Part shown: one piece after another, positions 37,280 through 44,335 of the stretch
How the letters are laid out: each line of letters begins with the position of its first letter
How positions within the stretch are numbered: position 1 is the first letter of the stretch
Assembly: GCA_016719615.1 (NCBI GenBank)
Contig: JADJYQ010000005.1
Span: forward strand, 650,001 to 714,000
Direction: 5' to 3'
Length of the DNA stretch: 64,000 bases
DNA from: Saprospiraceae bacterium
Lineage (GTDB): Bacteria > Bacteroidota > Bacteroidia > Chitinophagales > Saprospiraceae
Notes under the pieces: model-generated
The model's database searches: none
Told to the model about the DNA's origin: nothing
What the model saw: only the letters and a program-made list of their open reading frames with translations
Program-made: the position numbers and the translations under genes

Positions 37280-38095
37280 ATGCCACAAGTATCCTTTACT
37301 TTATTCATAAATTCCGAGTTGCAGGATTTGCACATTGCCATGTTATATGAATTGGGCGTAGAGGCTTTCATACAGCAGGATGAAAGCATAGAAGCTTTTG
37401 TGGATCTTCAGCGTTTGGAAATTCAAAATGCCATAGAGAATTATTGCAATAAACACGATATTGCATTCACCCGGCAACTTCACCAGGTTAGAGATTGGAA
37501 TGCACTGTGGGAATCTCAATTTCATTCCATTTGCATCAAGGATCAATTGTTGGTGCGGGCTCCTTTTCATCCAACAGATCCGGGTGTAAAACATGAACTC
37601 ATCATCGCACCTAAAATGGCCTTTGGCACCGGACATCATGAAACCACATCTATGATCCTGGAATGGATGACCACAAAGGATTTTAAAGGGATGCAAATTT
37701 TGGATTTTGGTTGCGGAACCGGAATCCTGGGCATTTATGCTTTGTTAAAAGATGCGCAAAATGTTGTGTTTATAGACAATGATCCTTTAGCCATCGAAAA
37801 CGTACAGGAAAATTTATTGATCAACAAATTAAAACCTCAGCTGACGATTTTAGGGGACGCCAATAGTATTCCTGATGAATCGTTCCATATCATACTGGCC
37901 AATATAACCAGAAATGTATTAATAGAAAGCTTAGCTAATCTGGCGAAGTCAATGAAATCCGGGGGTATGATTGCTTTATCAGGATTTTTGGAATCGGATA
38001 GAGAGGATATGGAGAAAAATTTACAACAGAATGGATTGAAATTGCATTCCATCCATCAAAAGTCTGATTGGCTTTGTATTATTGGGGAAACATAA
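37280..38095 (+). CDS. prmA: Ribosomal protein L11 methyltransferase
   Basis: From the ATG at 37280 the product is 271 residues; a TTG at 37268 overlapping the folD stop would add four. The N-terminal substrate domain precedes the catalytic core: RAPFHPTDPGVKHELIIAPKMAFGTGHHETT (short form: APKMAFGTGHHETT), motif I ILDFGCGTGILGIYAL, VVFIDNDPLAIENV and the NPxY-like ILANITRNVL. The enzyme trimethylates L11. Its 3' end overlaps the convergent Maf gene by 17 bases. Confidence 0.94.
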   Translation: MPQVSFTLFINSELQDLHIAMLYELGVEAFIQQDESIEAFVDLQRLEIQNAIENYCNKHDIAFTRQLHQVRDWNALWESQFHSICIKDQLLVRAPFHPTDPGVKHELIIAPKMAFGTGHHETTSMILEWMTTKDFKGMQILDFGCGTGILGIYALLKDAQNVVFIDNDPLAIENVQENLLINKLKPQLTILGDANSIPDESFHIILANITRNVLIESLANLAKSMKSGGMIALSGFLESDREDMEKNLQQNGLKLHSIHQKSDWLCIIGET

Positions 38096-38681
38096 GTGCT
38101 CCTTCAAAATTTTTAAGTCCTTCGTAAACGAGATCTGTTGGCAATCCCATGATGTTTGCATAACTGCCGGAAATTTCAGAGATCTTGCATAAACCAATCC
38201 ATTCTTGAACTGCGTAAGAACCCGCTTTATCAAATGGAAGATAAGTATCAATATACCAGCTGATTTCTTCATGATTCATAGCTCTGAAGTATACCTCAGA
38301 ACTTCCTGTAAATGAAATTTGTTTTGTCGAATCGCTAAGACAAACTCCTGTGTCTACTCTGTGCTTTTTGCCGGAAAGGCTGGCTAACATATGATAGGCT
38401 TCTGTTCTGTCTTGGGGTTTGCCAAAAATCTTATGCCCGAGTATAACTATTGAATCCGCAGTAAGCGCGATCTCATCCTTTTTCAAAAAAGGCAGCGCCC
38501 TTAAATTTTTTTCGATGGCAATGTGTTGGGCAACTTTAAATGCAGGCATTCCTTCCGGAATACTTTCATCAAATTCAAGATGGATAGTTTCAAACCAGAA
38601 ACCTGCTTCTTCAAGTAACTGTTTTCTTCTCGGTGAAGATGAAGCCAGAATGATTTTTCGGTGGTTGATTTTTTGATTCAT
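38079..38681 (-). CDS. maf: Maf family nucleotide pyrophosphatase
   Basis: A 200-residue protein with the Maf signature near the N-terminus, ILASSSPRRKQLLEEAGF, followed by DESIPEG, ALTADSIVILGHKIFGKPQD (the catalytic Asp is in TADSIV) and SGSYANIMGLPTDLVYEGL. Maf proteins hydrolyse non-canonical or m5/pseudo-U nucleoside triphosphates and keep them out of nucleic acids. This is the last gene of the five-gene minus-strand operon that starts with fdx; it overlaps the UbiA gene by 4 bases. Confidence 0.92.
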   Translation of the reverse strand: MNQKINHRKIILASSSPRRKQLLEEAGFWFETIHLEFDESIPEGMPAFKVAQHIAIEKNLRALPFLKKDEIALTADSIVILGHKIFGKPQDRTEAYHMLASLSGKKHRVDTGVCLSDSTKQISFTGSSEVYFRAMNHEEISWYIDTYLPFDKAGSYAVQEWIGLCKISEISGSYANIMGLPTDLVYEGLKNFEGALMFPQ

Positions 38682-39589
38682 TTAAACAGGGTCCAATAAA
38701 TTAATCCGCTTAACATAAAACACTTTAATCCTAAACTCACTAAAGTAATACGTCTTTTGAGTAGCGGTTTAAAAATAAATATACTTAGAACAATGACGGG
38801 CAAAACAATGAATAAAAATAAGTAAATCAAATGTTGTTTGCTGTAAAATTGGTAAATATGAAAACTTAAAATGAGAATAAGAATGATCCAGAAAAATTGG
38901 GCAATTTTTAGTGCATTTGGTTTGCCGTAATAAACAGCAGTTGAATTACAGTTTTGTGTTGCATCTGATTCCATGTCTTCCATGTCTTTGAAAATCTCTC
39001 TGATGAAATTAACCAAAAATGCAAATAATGCCAACATGAGAATTGGGTAGATCAAACTAAGCCACAAATAAAAATCCAGGGCCCGCAAAATTTTTAAGGA
39101 AGGCCAAAAAGCAAAAGGAATTATCAAAATGACTCCACAAGTAAATGCAGATACAGCAATATTTCCAACAATAGGCGAACATTTTAACTTCCATGAATAC
39201 AGAAATAATAATAATGCGGATAAAGGATTCAAAAAAATAGCCTCCCACCGATTCGTTTTGTCTGCAAGCCAAACCGTAAGCATAATTCCCAAGGCCACTG
39301 TTAAAAAATAAAGAATCCAGGCATCTCTCAGCTTTATATAATTTGGGATGGGATTTTTCAGAGGGATCGCTGCGTCAAGTTTTGAATCAAATATATTGTT
39401 GATGATAAAGCCACCCGCAGCAATGAGAAGTGTATTGATACTTAAATAAAAAAAATCCAAATTTGAAAGGGTTTCAGGTTCGGGCGGTAGATGTGCTTTT
39501 AAATGAAAATGGTAAACCCATTGCTGACAGGCAAAAATGAGGAGTAGATTCGGAAATCTGATCAGCGAGATCCAGGCTTTTAAAGCCAT
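38678..39589 (-). CDS. UbiA family prenyltransferase
   Basis: A 303-residue membrane protein with about eight or nine helices. The first Asp-rich motif is IINNIFDSKLDAAIPLKNP (N-x3-D-x3-D) and the second DMEDMESDATQNC; both bind Mg2+-diphosphate in the superfamily. It should transfer an isoprenyl chain to an acceptor. Sequence resemblance to geranylgeranylglycerol-phosphate transferases of Bacteroidota is possible, but menaquinone or heme O roles are not excluded. It overlaps maf by 4 bases and the KdsC-like gene by 10. Confidence 0.88.
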   Translation of the reverse strand: MALKAWISLIRFPNLLLIFACQQWVYHFHLKAHLPPEPETLSNLDFFYLSINTLLIAAGGFIINNIFDSKLDAAIPLKNPIPNYIKLRDAWILYFLTVALGIMLTVWLADKTNRWEAIFLNPLSALLLFLYSWKLKCSPIVGNIAVSAFTCGVILIIPFAFWPSLKILRALDFYLWLSLIYPILMLALFAFLVNFIREIFKDMEDMESDATQNCNSTAVYYGKPNALKIAQFFWIILILILSFHIYQFYSKQHLIYLFLFIVLPVIVLSIFIFKPLLKRRITLVSLGLKCFMLSGLIYWTLFK

Positions 39590-40077
39590 TTTTCTTGAGC
39601 TTGTAAAATTTTTTCGAGGAGATCTCTAACACAACCTTGACCGCCTGCTATTGGTGAAACATATTTTGCAATCTTTAGAATTTCCGGAACTGCGTCTGAT
39701 GGGCAACTTGCTAATCCAACTTCTTGCATGACTTCAAGATCAGGAATATCATCGCCCATGTAAGCAATTTGGTCAGCGGATAATTGCCATTGCTCAAGGA
39801 GACCCAGAAATACTTCAAGTTTATTTTCAATGCCAAGATAAATATCCGTAACGCCCAATAATTCGAATCTTCGCCTGGAGCCTTCAGATTTACCTCCTGA
39901 AATAATTCCTATTTTAAAACCTTCCAGAAGCGCTTTTTTGATAGCATATCCGTCTCTTACATTCATCATTCTGAAAAATTCGGATTGGTCTGTGACCAGA
40001 ATGGAATTGTCAGTACAAACGCCGTCAATATCGAGAACAATTCCTTTTATAGAAAAGAAACGATCATATACATTCAT
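39580..40077 (-). CDS. kdsC: KdsC-like HAD phosphatase
   Basis: A 165-residue HAD-superfamily type C0 phosphatase. Motif 1 LDIDGVCTDN contains the nucleophile DxD, motif 2/3 follow in IGIISGGKSEGSRRR, and motif 4 is AYMGDDIPDLEVMQEVGLASCPSDA (short form MGDDIPDLEVM). This is the arrangement of 3-deoxy-D-manno-octulosonate-8-phosphate phosphatase, which acts in Kdo synthesis for lipopolysaccharide. KdsA/KdsB are not in the window, so a related sugar phosphate is possible. It is the third gene of the operon, 9 bases after iscX. Confidence 0.86.
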   Translation of the reverse strand: MNVYDRFFSIKGIVLDIDGVCTDNSILVTDQSEFFRMMNVRDGYAIKKALLEGFKIGIISGGKSEGSRRRFELLGVTDIYLGIENKLEVFLGLLEQWQLSADQIAYMGDDIPDLEVMQEVGLASCPSDAVPEILKIAKYVSPIAGGQGCVRDLLEKILQAQEKWL

Positions 40078-40086
40078 GATGAGTAA

Positions 40087-40341
40087 TTAGGATTTATTAT
40101 CGCGAAATTCATAAACCCATTTTGCTTGAATTTGCTCCAAATGGGCCTCATTGCAATCTTCTCTGCGGCCGGTAAAATTTGGAATTTCCAAGACCCATTC
40201 AATCAATTCCGTAAAACGAATGCGGTAAATTTTGGATTCATCAAAAGCAGGGCCAAATCTTTCATATAGACAGATTGCAATGTCCTCGTGATCCGCCCAA
40301 TCAATGGGTAAGTTTTCAATAGCATCGAAAGCCATATTCAT
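40087..40341 (-). CDS. iscX: Fe-S cluster assembly protein IscX
   Basis: An 84-residue acidic protein with the IscX layout: LPIDWADHEDIAICLYE, RFGPAFDESKIYRIRFTELIEWVLEI (in parts) and the C-terminal CNEAHLEQIQAKWVYEF. IscX binds IscS and iron and tunes Fe-S assembly. It lies 7 bases after the ISC-type ferredoxin gene, a pairing conserved in isc operons, although iscS, iscU and hscAB are not here. Confidence 0.93.
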   Translation of the reverse strand: MNMAFDAIENLPIDWADHEDIAICLYERFGPAFDESKIYRIRFTELIEWVLEIPNFTGRREDCNEAHLEQIQAKWVYEFRDNKS

Positions 40342-40348
40342 TTAAAAT

Positions 40349-40690
40349 TTAGTGTTCGTGGCCAATAATCCTTCTTTGATCAGGTATTTCGACAACAATC
40401 TCTGCCGATTCATCCAAAATGATGCATTGACATGCTAATCTGGATTCAAGCCTCGGATTGATCGCACGATCAATAAAATCTTCCTCTTTGTCGCTGATTT
40501 CTTCCAGAAATTTAGCTCCTTCATTGACATAAATATGGCAGGTCGAACAAGCACACACGCCGCCGCAATTGTGATTGAGGTGTATGTCCTGTTCTTCGGT
40601 AATCTCCAATATGGATTTATCTAACCCATCTGAGTTTACCGTCTTTTCAGGTATGCTGTTGTCTTCAAATTTGAATCTTATGATAGCCAT
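40349..40690 (-). CDS. fdx: [2Fe-2S] ferredoxin, ISC type
   Basis: From the ATG at 40690 (MAIIRF) the protein has 113 residues. The cluster ligands are visible as C-x5-C-x2-C in HNCGGVCACSTCHIYV plus a fourth Cys in RLACQC. The C-terminal IPDQRRIIGHEH resembles adrenodoxin-type ISC ferredoxins, which donate electrons for Fe-S cluster assembly. It is the first gene of the minus-strand operon fdx-iscX-kdsC-ubiA-maf and is divergent from the AAA+ gene. Confidence 0.92.
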   Translation of the reverse strand: MAIIRFKFEDNSIPEKTVNSDGLDKSILEITEEQDIHLNHNCGGVCACSTCHIYVNEGAKFLEEISDKEEDFIDRAINPRLESRLACQCIILDESAEIVVEIPDQRRIIGHEH

Positions 40691-40827
40691 AGGGAATGGT
40701 GCCACTAAAACAACTCATGGGTCAAAAGGTTTATGGCAAAATTTGTTGAATTCCTTTAAAAATGCCGAATTTGTCAATGGCTTTCTATTTTATGTTATAT
40801 ATTTAATTTTGAATTCGATCAATACTT

Positions 40828-43458
40828 ATGGAAGAAATCATCAAAATAGGGGACAATAAAAAATATAAGTTTAGGGAAATCAGAGTTTATGCCTCCACCG
40901 AGTGGTTGGCTGATAATAAGAAAAAATACAGGCAGGTGTTCGATCGATTTGCAACATCTTATATCTACGTCGAACTTTCGTTTATTAATAAGTGGTTTGA
41001 TCGGGAATCATGGGAGACGGAAATAGAATTGCGCTGTTTTAGCTTGATCAAAACTAAAAAAGAAGTTTGCAATTTGAACTTTAGAAGAAAAATTTCAAAA
41101 TTCGATCACACGGTTCATATTCGTGAAGGTTGGGGCAATAAAAAAGAAGGCTCGTTTTGGAAAAAAGGCACCTACTGTTGGGAGGCTTATATGGATGGCG
41201 AAAAAGTTGGAAGCAGGTATTTTTATGTGGAGGACCCGGGAGCTAGCCAGGCTGATACAGGAAATCCATATGTTGAGCTTCAATCTTTGCGATTATACGA
41301 AGGCCCCTTCGAAGACATTCCAGTTGAACAAAGGCGATTTTTGAAGATTTTTGAAGGAGAAGAAACGCGATATGTATATGCAGAACTCATTTTAAAAAAT
41401 AATTGCAATCAAGCAAATTGGCAATGCGAATTGTTTATCAAGTTCCTCAATGAATCAAGAGAACTGAAAGGACAGGTGATCCGCCTTGTGCCCGTGCGAA
41501 AAGAAGATGAAAATATTTTTATAACGGCTGGATGGGGTTCAAATGTGAAAGGATCTTGGTGGGAGGGATTGTACACGGTAGAAGTCGTATTTCTGGATCA
41601 TTTGCTGGCGGTAATGCCATTTGAAATTGGCTTCGGATTTGAAGAAGGGATTCCTCCAATAACTTTACCCTATAAATCTGATCCCATTCTTTTGCCAGGA
41701 CACGAAGTCTATGAGGAAAGTCTTGAAGAGGTATTAGATGAGTTGAACCAATTGATTGGTTTGCAGGAAATCAAAAAACAAGTCAAAGAGCATACCCAAT
41801 ATGTTAAGTTTTTACAATTAAGAGAGGAAAAGGGAATCCATGAATTGGAAAAATTGGCCCTACATTCTATATTTTATGGCAATCCCGGTACAGGTAAAAC
41901 GACCATTGCAAAAATGATGGGCAGACTATACAAGAAAATGGGCGTTTTGAGCAAAGGACATGTTTATGAAGCGGATCGCGCGGAATTGGTAGGAGAATAT
42001 ATTGGACAAACAGCTCCAAAAGTCAAAGAAGTTATCGAAAAAGCCCGGGGTGGGGTCTTGTTTATTGATGAAGCATATGCATTGGCCCGCACGAATGACG
42101 ACAGCAAAGATTTTGGTCGCGAAGTGATCGAAATTTTAGTAAAAGAAATGTCGAATGGCGATGGTGACATTGCGGTTATCATGGCGGGTTATCCTAAAGA
42201 AATGAAATATTTTTTGGATTCAAATCCAGGTTTGAAATCTCGCATCAAATTGTTTTTTGAGTTTCAGGATTATCTGCCTCAGGAACTTTATGAAATTGCT
42301 GAATTCGCGATGTTAAAAAAAGCAGTGAGTTTTAATGAAGATGCTAAAGAAGATTTGCATCATTTGATATTAGACGCTTTTCGAAACAGAGATCATACTT
42401 TTGGGAATGCAAGATTCGTATTCGATTTGGTCGATAAAGCGAAAATAAATCTGGGAATACGAATCATGAATGGTGAAGCACCCGGTGATGCAGATGTTGA
42501 TTCTTTAAGCTTAATCACCATAGAGGATGTGCGAAAAATACATTTGGAACGATTGCGTTCGAAGCCACTCATTCCCATTGATCAGGAATTATTAGACCTC
42601 GCCATGTCCGAACTCAATAGACTGATCGGTATAGAAAATGTTAAAAAAGAAATTAGGGAATTGGTAAAAATTGTTCAGTTCGCCAGAAAATCCGGAAAGG
42701 AAGTTTTAAATCAACATTATTTACACACCGTGTTTCTTGGAAATCCAGGTACCGGAAAAAGTACAGTGGCAAGAATTATTGCTAAAATTTATAAAGCTTT
42801 AGGTATTCTCGAAAGAGGTCACATGCTTGAAACAGACCGCCAGGGGCTTGTTGCAGGTTATCTTGGCCAATCAGCCATCAAGACTTCTGAAAAGATCGAG
42901 GAAGCGATGGGTGGCGTTTTATTTATTGATGAAGCTTATGCTTTGACAAGTACTGGTCAGACTCATGCTGATTATGGAAGTGAAGTCATTCAAACGCTTT
43001 TGAAACGAATGGAAGATCAGCGCGGTCAATTTTTTGTTTTTGTAGCCGGATATACGGAACCCATGGAAGCTTTTCTAAAGTCAAACCCAGGCTTGAGTAG
43101 TCGATTCGATAAAATTTTAAAATTTGAAGATTATTCAGAAGAAGAGCTTTTTTTAATCGCTTTAAAAATGTTTAATGATGCAGATCTCCGAATTTCAGAT
43201 GCTGCAGAAACCCATTTGAAATCCTATCTCGCCTATTTATTCCATTCAAAAGATAGATTTTTTGGTAATGCAAGATTGGTCAGATCCATTTGCGAAGAAA
43301 TTATTCGTTACCAGAATATTCGATTATCAAATTTGGACGAAGCGGAACTTCAATTGGTCAGCCAAAATATCATAGAGTTGGAAGACGTGCAATCTTTCGT
43401 TCCCGGTAAGGATCGCAGAGATGTCTTTAACAGACCTCGTTTAGGTTTTATGAAATAA
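40828..43458 (+). CDS. Double CbbX-type AAA+ ATPase with two N-terminal beta repeats
   Basis: An 876-residue protein. Residues 1-130 and 150-275 are two related beta-rich modules, each with an RVYAS/LRLYEG strand, an aromatic core (SYIYVELSF, RYVYAELIL) and a GWG-x2-x-KGS-F/W-W motif (IREGWGNKKEGSFW, ITAGWGSNVKGSWW). Two complete CbbX/SpoVK-type AAA+ domains follow: Walker A GNPGTGKTT and GNPGTGKST, the pore-loop-like GEYIGQTA and AGYLGQSA, and Walker B GVLFIDEAYAL in both. Relatives act as remodelling ATPases (rubisco activase CbbX, ESX protein EccA). The N-terminal modules may bind substrate, but the client is unknown. It has its own transcript, divergent from fdx. Confidence 0.87.
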   Translation: MEEIIKIGDNKKYKFREIRVYASTEWLADNKKKYRQVFDRFATSYIYVELSFINKWFDRESWETEIELRCFSLIKTKKEVCNLNFRRKISKFDHTVHIREGWGNKKEGSFWKKGTYCWEAYMDGEKVGSRYFYVEDPGASQADTGNPYVELQSLRLYEGPFEDIPVEQRRFLKIFEGEETRYVYAELILKNNCNQANWQCELFIKFLNESRELKGQVIRLVPVRKEDENIFITAGWGSNVKGSWWEGLYTVEVVFLDHLLAVMPFEIGFGFEEGIPPITLPYKSDPILLPGHEVYEESLEEVLDELNQLIGLQEIKKQVKEHTQYVKFLQLREEKGIHELEKLALHSIFYGNPGTGKTTIAKMMGRLYKKMGVLSKGHVYEADRAELVGEYIGQTAPKVKEVIEKARGGVLFIDEAYALARTNDDSKDFGREVIEILVKEMSNGDGDIAVIMAGYPKEMKYFLDSNPGLKSRIKLFFEFQDYLPQELYEIAEFAMLKKAVSFNEDAKEDLHHLILDAFRNRDHTFGNARFVFDLVDKAKINLGIRIMNGEAPGDADVDSLSLITIEDVRKIHLERLRSKPLIPIDQELLDLAMSELNRLIGIENVKKEIRELVKIVQFARKSGKEVLNQHYLHTVFLGNPGTGKSTVARIIAKIYKALGILERGHMLETDRQGLVAGYLGQSAIKTSEKIEEAMGGVLFIDEAYALTSTGQTHADYGSEVIQTLLKRMEDQRGQFFVFVAGYTEPMEAFLKSNPGLSSRFDKILKFEDYSEEELFLIALKMFNDADLRISDAAETHLKSYLAYLFHSKDRFFGNARLVRSICEEIIRYQNIRLSNLDEAELQLVSQNIIELEDVQSFVPGKDRRDVFNRPRLGFMK

Positions 43459-43477
43459 AGTCATGCCATGTTTGCTT

Positions 43478-44293
43478 TTAGCCAAATAAGCCAATGCTCC
43501 AGGGTTTGAAACGATAAGGAATAAACACAAAATTTCCTTTCGTAATTTTCGGAGATTTAAAAAGAAAGCCTAAACGTTGTGTTTCCAGACTGCATTGGAC
43601 TTCTGGCCAATGAATGATTTCTTTCCATGCGCGATTCATTCCTTTTGACCAATGAATGTCATCCAATACGAAAACAGAATTTGCAGATAAGGAAGCAAGA
43701 ATCCGTTTTGAATATTTCAAAGTGGCTTCGTAATGATGATCGCCATCTAAAAAAACAAGATTATAGCTTTCAAGTTGATGGTCTTTTAAAAATTCTGAAA
43801 ACAAGAGGTTTATTACATGGATGTTATTGATTTGATATTTATCAAAAGTCTGTTTACAATATTCTGCGAGGAATGTATTGCCTTCAACGGTTGTCAACAA
43901 TTGTTCCCTGTTTCCTAATGCCATTGCTAAACTACTCATACCTAAGCAACTTCCTAACTCAAGGCTCTTTTGCGGTTTTAAATAATAGACCAAGCGGTAT
44001 AATATTTCATAATGTGACGGCTGACTTATTGCTTTGGCGGCAAAGGTTTTTACCTGTTTCAATGATTGTTGATGCAAACTACCGAATTCACTGCTCGGAA
44101 TTTCATGAGCATCATCCATGATCTGCCGCCAGTATTGTTCTATGGTTCGAAAATCATAATAGATGCGATCAGCATCAAAAACAGCATTCAGAAAATGATG
44201 AATAAATGGAGAATGGATTTGAAAAATGGTTTTTGATTTTACATAATAGTTAAAGTAGATTTCTAATCGGTCTGCGAATAACTTTAAATTCAT
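43478..44293 (-). CDS. Class I SAM-dependent O-methyltransferase-like protein
   Basis: A 271-residue protein of the Methyltransf_24 type: motif I KSLELGSCLGMSSLAMALG near 117, VEGNTFLAEYCKQTF, and the characteristic SYNLVFLDGDHHYEATLKY followed by SVFVLDDIHWSKG (cited in parts). DGDHHY is the metal/substrate motif of O-methyltransferases in this group. The substrate is unknown. It is convergent with the AAA+ gene and divergent from the FG-GAP protein gene. Confidence 0.85.
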   Translation of the reverse strand: MNLKLFADRLEIYFNYYVKSKTIFQIHSPFIHHFLNAVFDADRIYYDFRTIEQYWRQIMDDAHEIPSSEFGSLHQQSLKQVKTFAAKAISQPSHYEILYRLVYYLKPQKSLELGSCLGMSSLAMALGNREQLLTTVEGNTFLAEYCKQTFDKYQINNIHVINLLFSEFLKDHQLESYNLVFLDGDHHYEATLKYSKRILASLSANSVFVLDDIHWSKGMNRAWKEIIHWPEVQCSLETQRLGFLFKSPKITKGNFVFIPYRFKPWSIGLFG

Positions 44294-44320
44294 TGATTCT
44301 CTTGCGTTTCTTTATATTTG
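44293..44320 (+). promoter_or_regulatory. Promoter of the FG-GAP/ASPIC protein gene
   Basis: TTG at 44293-44295 and TATATTTG at 44313-44320 are 17 bases apart, close to the Bacteroidota -33/-7 spacing. The ATG follows at 44336. Confidence 0.5.
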
Positions 44321-44335
44321 TAAAAAATATAATTT

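Noticed and set aside
39580..40077. Alternate reading of the KdsC-like gene as part of a full Kdo pathway locus
   Set aside because: No kdsA, kdsB or kdsD gene is present in the window; only the phosphatase is supported.
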